From assembly GCA_947502835.1 (NCBI GenBank), contig CANNBJ010000001.1:124001-188000 (forward strand): a stretch of 64,000 nt of DNA. Reading direction: 5' to 3'. Source of the stretch: Bdellovibrionales bacterium (lineage in GTDB: Bacteria > Bdellovibrionota > UBA1018 > CAIMNF01). Both the position numbers and the translations under genes were made by a program. The notes under the pieces were generated by a model, which made no database searches, was not told where the DNA came from, and saw only the letters and a program-made list of their open reading frames with translations. Numbering within the stretch: position 1 is the first letter of the stretch; each line of letters starts with the position of its first letter. Below are positions 50,012-59,025 of this stretch, piece by piece.

Positions 50012-51197
50012 TCGACTGCTCAGTGAACCAGAACTTCAAAAACCACTCAAAGGAAAGAGGCTTGGGTTGCTTGCGCACCCCGCATCGGTGACGGAAGACC
50101 TGACCCATTCGCTCGATGCCATCGCGAGTGTGCCGGGGCTCAGGCTCTCCTGTGCTTTTGGTCCCCAGCATGGGATGCGCGGAGAAAAACAGTACAACAT
50201 GATCGAGTCCGAGGATTATGTCGATCCGGTCCATGGAATTCCCGTATTCAGCCTGTATGGAAAAACGAGGAGACCCACCGATGCAATGCTCTCGCAGTGC
50301 GATCTGGTTCTTGTGGATCTGCAGGATCTTGGCTGCCGGATCTACACCTATCTCACAACCCTGGTGTACATGATGCAAGAGTGTGCACGGCTCGGGAAAC
50401 CTGTTTGGGTGCTGGATCGCCCGAATCCCGCGGGTCGGGCCATCGAAGGAAGCATCTTGAGGTCGGGCTATGAGAGTTTTGTCGGCGTGGGGCCGGTGAT
50501 CATGCGGCATGGACTCACGCTGGGTGAGATCGCGGTTTATGCAAAAGACGAATTCAAGATTCCGGTGGAGCTGAAAGTGGTCGAGATGAAGGGGTACCGG
50601 ATCAATGAGGCCCCTGGATATGGATGGCCTCTTGAGCAGAGGGCTTGGGTGAATCCGAGTCCGAATGCTCCAATGCTGTCCATGGCCCGTTGTTATTCGG
50701 GGACCGTGATGCTCGAGGGAACCACGCTTTCAGAGGGGCGGGGCACGACACGGCCACTTGAGGGGTTCGGCGCCCCTGACCTGGATGGCTCCCGCATCCT
50801 TGCGGAAATGCAGAAGCTCGCACCAGAATGGCTGAAAGGGTGCATTTTGAGGCCTTTTTATTTCGAGCCCACTTTCTACAAGCATCAGGGAAAGCTGTGC
50901 AGCGGAATCCAGATCCATGTGGATCATGCAGCCTATGACCCAAATGCCTTTCGGCCTTACCGGATCCAGGCACTGGCATTCAAGGCGATTCGGAATTTGC
51001 ATCCGGAGTATTCGCTTTTCCGGGATTTTCCGTACGAATATGTGTTTGACCGCCTTGCGATTGATGTGATCACGGGGGGCGATGAGCTCAGGCTTTGGGT
51101 GGATGATCGAGGTGCGAAAATTTCTGACCTCGAGACCATCTTGGTTCGTGATGAGAAACTCTGGAAGGAGAAGACCGCCCATGTTCACCTCTATTGA
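49992..51197 (+). CDS. namZ: DUF1343/NamZ-type exo-beta-N-acetylmuramidase
   Basis: 401 residues without a clear signal peptide. NamZ (YbbC, GH171) removes N-acetylmuramic acid from the non-reducing ends of peptidoglycan fragments. Features: FGIDRLL, LGLLAHPASV, CAFGPQHGMRGEKQYNMIESEDYVDPVHGIPVFSLYG, DLVLVDLQDLGCRIYTYLTTL, WVLDRPNPAGRAIEG, and CYSGTVMLEGTTLSEGRGTTRPLEGFGAPDLD. These form the two-domain family pattern in full. It is overlapped on both sides (DOMON-like and DacB genes), giving a peptidoglycan-turnover operon. Confidence 0.9.
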   Translation: MIQFGIDRLLSEPELQKPLKGKRLGLLAHPASVTEDLTHSLDAIASVPGLRLSCAFGPQHGMRGEKQYNMIESEDYVDPVHGIPVFSLYGKTRRPTDAMLSQCDLVLVDLQDLGCRIYTYLTTLVYMMQECARLGKPVWVLDRPNPAGRAIEGSILRSGYESFVGVGPVIMRHGLTLGEIAVYAKDEFKIPVELKVVEMKGYRINEAPGYGWPLEQRAWVNPSPNAPMLSMARCYSGTVMLEGTTLSEGRGTTRPLEGFGAPDLDGSRILAEMQKLAPEWLKGCILRPFYFEPTFYKHQGKLCSGIQIHVDHAAYDPNAFRPYRIQALAFKAIRNLHPEYSLFRDFPYEYVFDRLAIDVITGGDELRLWVDDRGAKISDLETILVRDEKLWKEKTAHVHLY

Positions 51198-52596
51198 TTT
51201 TTGGAGAGAGTCCGGAGCTCGAAACTTTGGCGCATCTCTGGTGCTTGGATTTGTGTTATTTGGTCTTCCGGGACCTGCGGCCGAGGCCAAGAAAAGCCGG
51301 CTTGAGCAGGTTTTGAGTTCCATGGCGGCAAAGGGACAGGCAAGTGCCGAGATCGTGAACCTCACCAACTCGCGCGAACTCGTAAAGGCGGGGGCGGAGC
51401 AGCCGCTGAATCCGGCCTCCAGCATCAAGCTGTTCACAGCCTATGTCGCGCTCTCCAGGCTTGGGATCAACTATCAATTTAAAACCCGGGTGCAAAAGAC
51501 ACCGGATGGTTCTCTTTGCGTGAAGGGCGGAGGGGATCCTTCGTTTGTGATGGAGGACCTGTATTTGCTGGTGCAGGGGATGAAACGAAAGGGGCTTGAT
51601 TCCTACTCCGGGAAAATCACACTGGATGCATCGGTGTTTGATGAAGAGATGTATCCCGAGGATCGCTCGGACCAGGACAGTGAGCGGGCCTACAATTCAC
51701 CCATTTCCGGCCTGAACTTCAACTACAATACGATCACCGTATTTGTGAGTCCATCAGACAAGGGGAAGCCCGCAAAGATCGGCCCCGATTTCCAGTTCGA
51801 CTTTGTGAAGGTGGAGGGGAAGGTGATGACCGCAGGAGGCACGGATGTGACCTGGGACAAAAAGGGGAAGGGTGAGCTTGAAGTGGTGAGTCTTGGCGGA
51901 AAGATCGCCGAGGGCGGTGAGGAATGGAGAAAGCCATTCCGCATCCGGAATCCATCGAAGGCCTTCGGGCAGGCGATGGCGATGATGCTGGAATCTTCCG
52001 GGGTTCGAGCCGTGGAAAAGGTGAGCCTTGCGAGCGGCACCTGTCCCGTCGATGGACCCGTGTTTTTCGAATATGCAAGCAAGCCGCTTTCTTTCATCGT
52101 GGGGCTCATGAACAAGTATTCGAACAATTTCATCGCGGATTCGCTTGTGAAGGCGCTTGATCACGAAGTGAATCGCCGCGCGGGCACTGCGGCCGGGGGC
52201 TTGGCTTACATTCGGACCGAGCTTGAGAAGATCGGGATCAGTTCGACTGCCAAGGGGCGCTCGTTTGTAGCCGGATCAGGCTTGACCCTTGAGAACCGCA
52301 TGTCGGCAAGCGACTTCACGAAGCTCCTTAAGCACATCCATAAAGAAAAGGCCCTTCTTCCCGAAATGTTCGCGTCCCTTCCCATCGCGGCAGTCGACGG
52401 GACCCTCAGGCGCAAATACCGCGAAACGGCGGTTTCAAAGCTTCTGCGCGGAAAAACGGGAAGCTTAAGCGGCGTGCAGTCGCTTGTGGGCGTGTATCCG
52501 AATCGCTCAGGCGAGTGGATCGCGGTCTCGATCATTGTGAATGGCGGACAGTCGATTCCGGAGAGCGAACTTGCAGCATTCCTTGCCGATCACTGA
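51181..52596 (+). CDS. dacB: D-Ala-D-Ala carboxypeptidase/endopeptidase, PBP4 (S13) family
   Basis: 471 residues from the ATG at 51181, within the namZ 3' end. The signal segment is FGASLVLGFVLFGLPGPAAEA. PBP4 enzymes trim peptidoglycan stem peptides and cross-links in the periplasm. Active-site motifs: NPASSIKLF (Ser80, Lys83), YSNNF (Ser314, Asn316) and GKTGSL (Lys425). The large insert typical of S13 enzymes lies between the first two. ISGLNFNYNTITVFVSP and SGLTLENRMSA are family blocks. The stop overlaps convergent rmuC by seven bases. Confidence 0.93.
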   Translation: MFTSIDFWRESGARNFGASLVLGFVLFGLPGPAAEAKKSRLEQVLSSMAAKGQASAEIVNLTNSRELVKAGAEQPLNPASSIKLFTAYVALSRLGINYQFKTRVQKTPDGSLCVKGGGDPSFVMEDLYLLVQGMKRKGLDSYSGKITLDASVFDEEMYPEDRSDQDSERAYNSPISGLNFNYNTITVFVSPSDKGKPAKIGPDFQFDFVKVEGKVMTAGGTDVTWDKKGKGELEVVSLGGKIAEGGEEWRKPFRIRNPSKAFGQAMAMMLESSGVRAVEKVSLASGTCPVDGPVFFEYASKPLSFIVGLMNKYSNNFIADSLVKALDHEVNRRAGTAAGGLAYIRTELEKIGISSTAKGRSFVAGSGLTLENRMSASDFTKLLKHIHKEKALLPEMFASLPIAAVDGTLRRKYRETAVSKLLRGKTGSLSGVQSLVGVYPNRSGEWIAVSIIVNGGQSIPESELAAFLADH

Positions 52597-53840
52597 CTCT
52601 CGATTGCCCTAACCGTGTGGTCAAGAGGGGTAAGACCGCTCTCTGCGCCCAGATTTCCGCCAAGCTCACGAGCCTTTTCGATCGACTTCTGAACACTTTG
52701 GTTTCCGTACCAGGACTTGTCGATCGCCTCGTTCCAGGCGCGAGTTGCCTGGTCCAATCCAGACTGGACACGGCCCAGACGTTTCACAAAGGTTTCAATC
52801 CGGTCTCCGAGCTGACTCACGGCCTGCGAGAGCTCAAGCGCCTTTTCCGAGAGACGGAATTGCTTCCAGCCGTGGGCGATCAGCATGATGAGAGGCAGGA
52901 TCGTTGCGGGGGATGCAAGGAATACCTTTCTGTCCATCGCCCAGCGAAACAGGTCCTGGTCGACATCAAAGGCCGCACGAATCGCTGCTTCGGAGGGTAC
53001 AAAGAGCACCACATACGGGAGCGAGTCGTTCACATGCTTTTGGTATTCCTTGCTCGAGAGGTCTGTGATCCGGGTGCGAAGGCGTTTTGCAAAATCAAGG
53101 TGGAGCGCGCGGCGCGAGGCTTCGGTCTCGACCGTCTCGCTCTCAAGGTAGCTGTCGAAGATCGAGGCCTTCGAGTCAATCACCAGATGCTGCCCGCTCT
53201 GAGGGAGGCGGATCACAAAATCGGGCTTCAGCGTGTTGCCATCGCCGCCGGTTGCGGTGTCCTGCTCTTGAAAATCGATTCCGGACACAAGATCGCTCTG
53301 GGCCAGGATATTGCGGAGAACGAGTTCCCCCCAGCGACCGCGTACGCTCTGTGAGGTGGTGAGTGCGGATTTGAGGCGCTCGGTTTCCTGAATGAGTCGC
53401 ACTTCCTGCTGCGAAATGGTTTCAATCTGCTTTTGGAGGGAGGCGTAATGCTGGGTGCGCTCCTTTTCGAAATTCTGGATCTGGTCGGTGGTGGCTTTCA
53501 GTCGATTCTTGATTTCCTCAAACGATTGATTGAACTCGATCTTCTTTTTGTCGAGCTCGTGTTCGCTCTCCTGTTTCAATGCCTTTTTCTGGGTTTCGAG
53601 GTTTTGGTTGAGGATATCCTGGGCAACAAGCGAAAATTGTTCCTTCAAGCGCTGCTCGCTCATTTCATGGTCCCGGATGCGTTCTTCCAGGAGTTGTTTT
53701 TGTTGCGTCAGGCTCTGCTCATGGGTTGACTTCAGGGTGTCGACCTCACGGCGGAATGTCTGCTCGCGATTCCGTGTCATGAAATACACCAGGAGGGTTC
53801 CGAAGAGGGTTCCAAGGATGAAGGCAATCAGGGTTTCCAT
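52590..53840 (-). CDS. rmuC: DNA recombination protein RmuC
   Basis: 416 residues. RmuC limits inversions at short inverted repeats and has a PD-(D/E)XK nuclease-like fold. An N-terminal membrane anchor (LIAFILGTLFGTLLVYFM) is followed by a long coiled coil (residues about 25-175) and the conserved domain: VRGRWGELVLRNILAQSDLVSGIDFQEQ, KPDFVIRLPQSGQHLVIDSKASIFDSYLE and LPYVVLFVPSEAAIRAAFD. This matches the family completely. Its presence in a genome with so many long palindromes may be relevant. Convergent with dacB. Confidence 0.94.
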   Translation of the reverse strand: METLIAFILGTLFGTLLVYFMTRNREQTFRREVDTLKSTHEQSLTQQKQLLEERIRDHEMSEQRLKEQFSLVAQDILNQNLETQKKALKQESEHELDKKKIEFNQSFEEIKNRLKATTDQIQNFEKERTQHYASLQKQIETISQQEVRLIQETERLKSALTTSQSVRGRWGELVLRNILAQSDLVSGIDFQEQDTATGGDGNTLKPDFVIRLPQSGQHLVIDSKASIFDSYLESETVETEASRRALHLDFAKRLRTRITDLSSKEYQKHVNDSLPYVVLFVPSEAAIRAAFDVDQDLFRWAMDRKVFLASPATILPLIMLIAHGWKQFRLSEKALELSQAVSQLGDRIETFVKRLGRVQSGLDQATRAWNEAIDKSWYGNQSVQKSIEKARELGGNLGAESGLTPLDHTVRAIESQ

Positions 53841-53869
53841 GAGTCAAGGGTCTCCATTCGGTGTATCGT

Positions 53870-55555
53870 TCAGGGGTAGTTGATCGGCTCGACAAACTGT
53901 AGGTCAGGCTCGATTCTTTTACAAGAGTTCCACGAAAAGGGCCGGTTCAGGCGTTTTCGTGCCCGCGCAGCAAGGCGCTCGTCCACAGTCTTGAAGCCAA
54001 GAATTGTCTGATAATCCTTGATTGCGGATTCACGGCTCCCAAGCAAGTCGCTTGCGGAGGCCCTGAAATAAAGAGCCACTTGGTAGAGATGTTCCGAGAG
54101 CGGTTCTTTCAGTGCCCTGTCGAAACAGGAATGTGCTTCTTGTGCCTGGTGATCCATCAATTCAAAGTACCCGCGCTGCATGAGGAGGTGGGGATCTTTC
54201 GGGTGGATCTCCGTTGCCTGGATGAGATAGGCGTGCGCAACCTTGGCATCCTCGGATCGAACTTGATACGAGACATACGCTTGGTGATAAAGATGAAGGG
54301 CTTTTTGGAAGGAGTCCCCGAGGGGCAGTCCGAGTTCGAGGGGAGCAGGGTCGAACAGGGAATCGATCTTTGAAAAATCCCTTGGAATTTTAAGGTAGGG
54401 TCCGATTCCGGTCGGTGTCTCCTGGCGAATCGAGAGATGGATGCAGTCTTCCACCGGGTCGAAAGCACAGCTTTGGATTGTGGTGATGACACTCGTGACA
54501 TTTCCATAGATTCGGAGTTCTCCGGTGTTGGGTTCAACATGGGAGCCGAGAGTGGAGAGTGCCTGTCTCCAGTTGAAGTCGGCCGAAAGCACCTTTGCGC
54601 TCTCCTCCATTCTGGCTTTTCTGGCCTCACTGTCTTCGAAGAAAGCACCGGAAAAATGGAGTTCATGCTTTCGAAATTCAGGAGACTGGAAGGTGTTGGA
54701 ATGGGCCATTCCGCCGCTGTGGTCCGGCTTTCTCACATGGATTTCTCCCCGCACCATTTCCACGGTAACCGATTGGTTCTCTGCGAAGCTGGTCAGATTC
54801 AGCGCCCAGCTTCCCATGGGCTTGAATCGCCTGCAAAACTCGATCGCTTGATCAAGGGAGCGCGCTTTCTCGAGGATTTCCTCCCCGAGAAAGAAAATCG
54901 GAACCCCCTTCAAGCTCACATTCTTGGAAAAGTGGGCATGAAGTGAAATCGCAATTCCGCTCTCGTTCCATCCGGTGAGTCCTGAAATCTGCATTCCGAG
55001 GCTTGAGACCGAGGCGTACTTTTGCGATCCGGGGTTGCTTGGTTCATGGAAGAAAATCGCCTGATGGGTATCCCAGTAGGATGCGGCAGGATAGTCGAGA
55101 TTGCGGAAAAAACGGGTGGTTCCGTTCGTGCAGATGCGAACGGTCGAGCATCCGGGCAGTCCCTGCAGGAGGCGGTTTCGGGTCTTCGGGCTTGCGGATG
55201 CGGCGAGGATCATCAGAAGGTCCGGCTGGTAGAGAGTGAGCCAGATCTTCTTGAGGGGGATTTTGGATGCGCGGGCGAACGGTTCGATCCGTTCGCGATA
55301 CACTTTCGGGAGCCTGAGAAAGCGCTCGAGGACAAAAGCCTCGTACAACCCCCCCATGAGTTTCCCGAGTCCGGGAACCCTTTGGGTGGCACGCTTGATC
55401 AGTGTCTGGTTTTTCTTTGAGAGGGGGGTGAAGGCGAGTCTCTTTTGCTCGTCTTTGGAGAGGCCTGCGATGAAACGGCCGTGTTGCTCGGCGCGTTCGC
55501 GGTGGGTGCCTGAAAGTCTGATCAAGTGGATGTTTTTTACTATCCGAGTTTCCAT
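53870..55555 (-). CDS. C45-like Ntn-hydrolase with C-terminal TPR region
   Basis: 561 residues from the ATG at 55555; the open frame extends upstream but only in Arg/His-rich, non-protein-like sequence. GLPGCSTVRICTNGTTRFFRNLDYP resembles the acyl-CoA:6-APA acyltransferase (peptidase C45) family, whose precursors self-cleave before the Cys. GTHRERAEQHGRFIAGLS, ISGLTGWNESGIAISLHAHFSK and NLTSFAENQSVTVEMVRGEIHV fit the same fold. Residues about 430-545 look like TPR helices (KVAHAYLIQATEIHPKDPHLLMQRGYFELMDHQ). No signal peptide is seen. It probably cleaves or transfers an amide-linked acyl group; substrate unknown. It overlaps the upstream antiporter gene by 16 bases. Confidence 0.78.
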   Translation of the reverse strand: METRIVKNIHLIRLSGTHRERAEQHGRFIAGLSKDEQKRLAFTPLSKKNQTLIKRATQRVPGLGKLMGGLYEAFVLERFLRLPKVYRERIEPFARASKIPLKKIWLTLYQPDLLMILAASASPKTRNRLLQGLPGCSTVRICTNGTTRFFRNLDYPAASYWDTHQAIFFHEPSNPGSQKYASVSSLGMQISGLTGWNESGIAISLHAHFSKNVSLKGVPIFFLGEEILEKARSLDQAIEFCRRFKPMGSWALNLTSFAENQSVTVEMVRGEIHVRKPDHSGGMAHSNTFQSPEFRKHELHFSGAFFEDSEARKARMEESAKVLSADFNWRQALSTLGSHVEPNTGELRIYGNVTSVITTIQSCAFDPVEDCIHLSIRQETPTGIGPYLKIPRDFSKIDSLFDPAPLELGLPLGDSFQKALHLYHQAYVSYQVRSEDAKVAHAYLIQATEIHPKDPHLLMQRGYFELMDHQAQEAHSCFDRALKEPLSEHLYQVALYFRASASDLLGSRESAIKDYQTILGFKTVDERLAARARKRLNRPFSWNSCKRIEPDLQFVEPINYP

Positions 55556-56796
55556 AGGAAGGCTCCTGCGATGAGAGTGGGGACGAATGCGTGGAGAAAC
55601 AGTTTTTTGGCCTGAAGACCGTCTGTGCCGAACCGTGAACGCAAGATTGAATAGCCGGCCGGATTCGGTGCGTTTGCGATGAGGGTGAGGCCCCCTCCCG
55701 CCACCGCTCCTGCCACAATGAAGTACCGTGAGGAATCGGAAAGTTCCGGGACCCGGGCTGCCAGGGAGGTGAGTGCGGCATTGTCGGTGATGGCCGTGAG
55801 TCCGGTTGCCATGAGGAACAAAGTGCCTTCGCGAAAGCGCGTGATCACGGGGGAGAGCCACCAGGATTGATCTGCGGTCAGAATGGCAAGCCCTGCGAGG
55901 AAGGCTCCTACCATCATCCCTGATTTAATCTGTAGGGAGCCCTGGTGCCGGGAAGTGAGCTTCAAATAGCCATACGCAACACCAAAGAGGAGAATCAGGA
56001 GTTTCGGATGGTGTGACAAGAGCATCGAGGCTCCGAGGAAGGCCAAGTTCACGAGGAAAACAGGAATCGGGATTTTGGCCCTGGGATTTGGCATTTCTTC
56101 TTTCTTTCCTCGAAGTTCCTTTTGGTTCAGGAGGCAAACCCAGGCCGCGTTGGTGAGGACGGCAAGAGCGGATCTGATTCCAAAATGGGAAAACACGAAG
56201 GGAGTGTCCCAGCCCCAGGGTTTTGCCACCATCAACACCGGCGGGGCTGCGAATGCCGTGAGCACTCCTCCGATCGAGACATTCACAAAAAGCACTCCCA
56301 AGGTTGAGTACAAAAGACGCGTCGATGGCTTTGGGCCCAGGATTTCATAATGGAGAATCAGGGCACACACAGTCATTGCAGCCGGCTCTGTGATGAGTGA
56401 ACCCAGAAGGGGGCCCGCCCCAAGGACGCTGACTACGGCCGGAATTCGGCTTCTGGCAATGGACTTTGGCCAGGGAATCAGGCTCGGAATCCAATCCAGA
56501 AGTGTATCGGCCAGGCTCAATACGGGTTTGCTTGAAGCCAAAATCATGATGACCACGACGAAGACAGGTTCGGAGAAGCTGAGCTTTTCAAGCCAGGAGT
56601 AGCTCTCGGAGAGCGGGGCCAGGGCAAAGTGCAGTAGGAGGAAAAGCGCTCCCCAGCCCGCAAACACCAACTCCACTTCCGACAGCAGATAAAGAAACCG
56701 ATTCTTGCTTCGTGAGAAACGGCTCGCGTTGAAGGTATGCAGGAGAGCGAGTCCCAGGCATGCGCTCGCGACCCATTCCAAAGGTGTTGGGGCCAT
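55540..56796 (-). CDS. Putative Na+/H+ antiporter (Na_H_antiport_3 family)
   Basis: 418 residues from the ATG at 56796; a TTG 12 codons earlier is possible. About eleven hydrophobic helices. Key segments are VVVIMILASSKPVLSLADTLLDWIPSL, LGAGPLLGSLITEPAAMTVCALIL, LYSTLGVLFVNVSIGGVLTAFAAPPVLMVA, TGLTAITDNAALTSLAARVP and VAGGGLTLIANAPNPAGYSIL. The T-D-N and N-x-P motifs suit ion-transporter-superfamily antiporters. The cation is inferred from the family name only. The Ntn-hydrolase gene follows with overlap. Confidence 0.82.
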   Translation of the reverse strand: MAPTPLEWVASACLGLALLHTFNASRFSRSKNRFLYLLSEVELVFAGWGALFLLLHFALAPLSESYSWLEKLSFSEPVFVVVIMILASSKPVLSLADTLLDWIPSLIPWPKSIARSRIPAVVSVLGAGPLLGSLITEPAAMTVCALILHYEILGPKPSTRLLYSTLGVLFVNVSIGGVLTAFAAPPVLMVAKPWGWDTPFVFSHFGIRSALAVLTNAAWVCLLNQKELRGKKEEMPNPRAKIPIPVFLVNLAFLGASMLLSHHPKLLILLFGVAYGYLKLTSRHQGSLQIKSGMMVGAFLAGLAILTADQSWWLSPVITRFREGTLFLMATGLTAITDNAALTSLAARVPELSDSSRYFIVAGAVAGGGLTLIANAPNPAGYSILRSRFGTDGLQAKKLFLHAFVPTLIAGAFLWKLG

Positions 56797-56978
56797 GGGC
56801 GAAAGCCTATGGCAGGGGGGAGGGGCTTTCAAATGAAAAACATCATGAATTCATATCTTTACACCTGAGCCCCTTAGCCTGTTTCCAGTCCCCGTTGCTT
56901 TGCGCAATGATTTTCATTGATTCGAAGCTCCTTCTTGTGCCAAGGTCTCAACGACTTTCGTTGAGAAGGAGGACTCCG

Positions 56979-57710
56979 ATGAAAATTCTGACTGCACTGT
57001 TACTTGCATTGCTGACCTTTAGTTCCGCCCTTGCATCCAAGGGACCCGTTCGTGAATTGCAGTTTGATCGGGATGTGGAGCCTGCATTGAAGAAACAAAT
57101 GACCGATGACCTTGCCTTCATCGGAACGGTAAAGAGCGAGAAGAGCACACCGCTCCACCAAAAGATCTTTGGTCGGGTGGAGGGTTCGACGTATTCGGAA
57201 TGGTTCGGCTCCCGGATCTATTCGGTGGGGAAGAACTCTTGCGGCAGCGCGAATGCGGTTGCCTGTGTGATCCCGTTCATGGACAGCAACAAAATGTGGG
57301 TGACCAAAAACTACACCCAATTTGATCATCCCCAAATTGCACGCGTTTCGGTGATCTTTCACGAGGCTCGCCACTCCGAGGTGCAGAACGGGAACTGGAG
57401 CCATGCCACATGCCCCAGGCCTTTCCGCGATGAGAACGGCAATGACATGAAGAGCATCTGGACAGGAGCAGTCCTTGCCGGTCAGCCGGCCTGCGATGTT
57501 ACGCCCTACGGATCGTACGGCAGTGCCACCATTTTCCTGAAGAACATCGGGATGAACTGCGCAAACTGCACGGAGAAGGTGAAGGCCGATGCCGACCTCT
57601 TTGGCACTGACCAACTGGGTCGGGTTATCGATGCGAAAGCAAAAGCCGCAATGAATGCCGACTTTTCGACGAAACGGAGTACGCGCGTGCGCGCACTGGC
57701 GATCCAGTGA
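56979..57710 (+). CDS. Secreted HExxH metalloprotease-like protein
   Basis: 243 residues from the ATG at 56979, which has AAGGAGGA upstream and a CTCAACG-ACTTT-CGTTGAG hairpin (about 56947-56965) just before that. The signal peptide is KILTALLLALLTFSSALA. The motif ARVSVIFHEARHSEVQNGNWSH contains HEARH, a zincin HExxH, with a further His nearby. Cysteines occur in pairs (SCGSANAVAC, TCPRPF, ACDV, NCANC), suggesting several disulfides. I do not recognise a named peptidase family. The following gene begins on its stop codon (GTGA), so the two are coupled. Confidence 0.75.
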   Translation: MKILTALLLALLTFSSALASKGPVRELQFDRDVEPALKKQMTDDLAFIGTVKSEKSTPLHQKIFGRVEGSTYSEWFGSRIYSVGKNSCGSANAVACVIPFMDSNKMWVTKNYTQFDHPQIARVSVIFHEARHSEVQNGNWSHATCPRPFRDENGNDMKSIWTGAVLAGQPACDVTPYGSYGSATIFLKNIGMNCANCTEKVKADADLFGTDQLGRVIDAKAKAAMNADFSTKRSTRVRALAIQ

Positions 57711-58459
57711 GCTCCCGGTCGCGATCTCGTCTATGGTTCCTGGCGCTTGGGATCTCGTTTGGACTCATCCTGATGTTTGTCCTTGCCTCGGGCCCGGACA
57801 GAATCCAAACGACATCCTCGGTCAAGCCTGAGGGACCGGGACGTCCTTCCGGGCAAGAGGCAGCACCCAAGACTGCCCCTTTGGGGGATGAGGCAGGAAG
57901 TCATGTTTCTGAGCCCACGAGCGAGGTTTCCATGCTTCCCCCCTCCGAGCAACGGAAGCTTTCCATCCTCTCCGAGATCCTGGAATCGAAGAACGACAAC
58001 GACCCTCGTTACGATAGCGAGCTTCGGGATTTTTCACCCGAGGCAAAACGTGCGATGACGCGCAGGTATTCCGATACCCGCCTTGAGAAGCGCAATGAGC
58101 GGGGCACGTATGTGTTCCTGATTGGGCGCGAAATCAAGGACTCCACCGATGTCGCATTCCTGCAATCCGTGCTCATGGAAAGACCTTGTTTGAGTCTTGA
58201 AAATTGCGACCGGGCACCCGAGGGACACTCGGGGGATGAGGAGCACCTGGGTGCAATCAACGAAACTACTGCAAATTACCCCCAACTTGTGTCGATTCGG
58301 GCACTGCGGCACCGTATGGATGAGATGATCGAAGCCGGTCAAGAGTCGGCTCCTCTTTTTTCTGTTCTCCTTCAGGCGATTCGTGAGAGTAAGAGTTCTT
58401 CGAATCCCCGAGTGGTCGAGGAGGCCACCCGGATCTTGAAGGAGCTAAAGCGTGAGTAA
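57707..58459 (+). CDS. Membrane-anchored protein of unknown function
   Basis: 250 residues from a GTG overlapping the preceding stop. One N-terminal membrane helix (RLWFLALGISFGLILMFVLASG) is followed by a disordered Pro/Gly/Ser linker (residues about 35-75) and a helical domain with two cysteines (RPCLSLENC). The C-terminal helices (RALRHRMDEMIEAG, SNPRVVEEATRILKELKR) resemble HEAT-like pairs. No family is recognised. Coupling to the HExxH protein upstream and to the cytochrome b gene downstream (eight-base overlap) suggests a shared envelope function. Confidence 0.7.
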   Translation: MSSRSRSRLWFLALGISFGLILMFVLASGPDRIQTTSSVKPEGPGRPSGQEAAPKTAPLGDEAGSHVSEPTSEVSMLPPSEQRKLSILSEILESKNDNDPRYDSELRDFSPEAKRAMTRRYSDTRLEKRNERGTYVFLIGREIKDSTDVAFLQSVLMERPCLSLENCDRAPEGHSGDEEHLGAINETTANYPQLVSIRALRHRMDEMIEAGQESAPLFSVLLQAIRESKSSSNPRVVEEATRILKELKRE

Positions 58460-59009
58460 GTCCGATCCAAAACCCCTTTCCTTTCGAATCTGGCACTGGA
58501 CAAACGGAATTGTGCTGCTTCTTTCGATCCTGACTGTGGTTCTTCGAAAAACCTTTTTGAATTCGAAAAAAATGGCGGCCACCATGCAAAGCGAATTCGG
58601 ATCGGCCGGGATCACAGTAAGCGAGGATCAGGCAAGGAGGGTGGGGCGCGCGATCCGGGATGGAATGTGGGAGTGGCATTATCGCTTGGGGTTTGTTCTT
58701 GCGGCCTTGCTTGTGGTGAGAGTGTTGTTTGTGAAACGAAAGCTCCCGAGACCCAAGGGCCTGAAAAACAGTGTTCATGCCGCATTCTTTGCAGCAATTG
58801 CCTTCATGGCGGTCACGGGACTTGTGATGTATTTTTCGGGCTCGATTGGTCTTTCCGAAGAAGTGGTGGATGAGATTGTCGAGATCCATGAGCTCGGGCA
58901 GTGGTTCTTTTTTGCCTTTGTTCCGCTTCATATCTTGGCCGTCATCCGTGCGGAGGCTACCGATGAGCCCGGGATCACCTCAGGCATGATTCACGGGAAG
59001 GATTCCTGA
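58452..59009 (+). CDS. Cytochrome b561-like membrane protein
   Basis: 185 residues from a GTG. Four membrane helices carry histidines in the positions expected for two b-type haems: FRIWHWTNGIVLLLSIL, MWEWHYRLGFVLAALLVV, IVEIHELGQWFFFAFVPLHILAVI. The pattern is that of di-haem cytochrome b561 or the hydrogenase cytochrome b group, which pass electrons across the membrane. The natural partner is not evident; the two coupled upstream genes encode envelope proteins without haem motifs. Confidence 0.83.
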   Translation: MSKSDPKPLSFRIWHWTNGIVLLLSILTVVLRKTFLNSKKMAATMQSEFGSAGITVSEDQARRVGRAIRDGMWEWHYRLGFVLAALLVVRVLFVKRKLPRPKGLKNSVHAAFFAAIAFMAVTGLVMYFSGSIGLSEEVVDEIVEIHELGQWFFFAFVPLHILAVIRAEATDEPGITSGMIHGKDS

Positions 59010-59025
59010 AGCAAAGGCTTAGTTC

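Noticed and set aside
55556-55861. N-terminal extension of the Ntn-hydrolase frame
   Set aside because: The extra 102 residues are Arg/His/Pro-rich and antisense to the well-supported antiporter frame; the ATG at 55555 gives a normal start.
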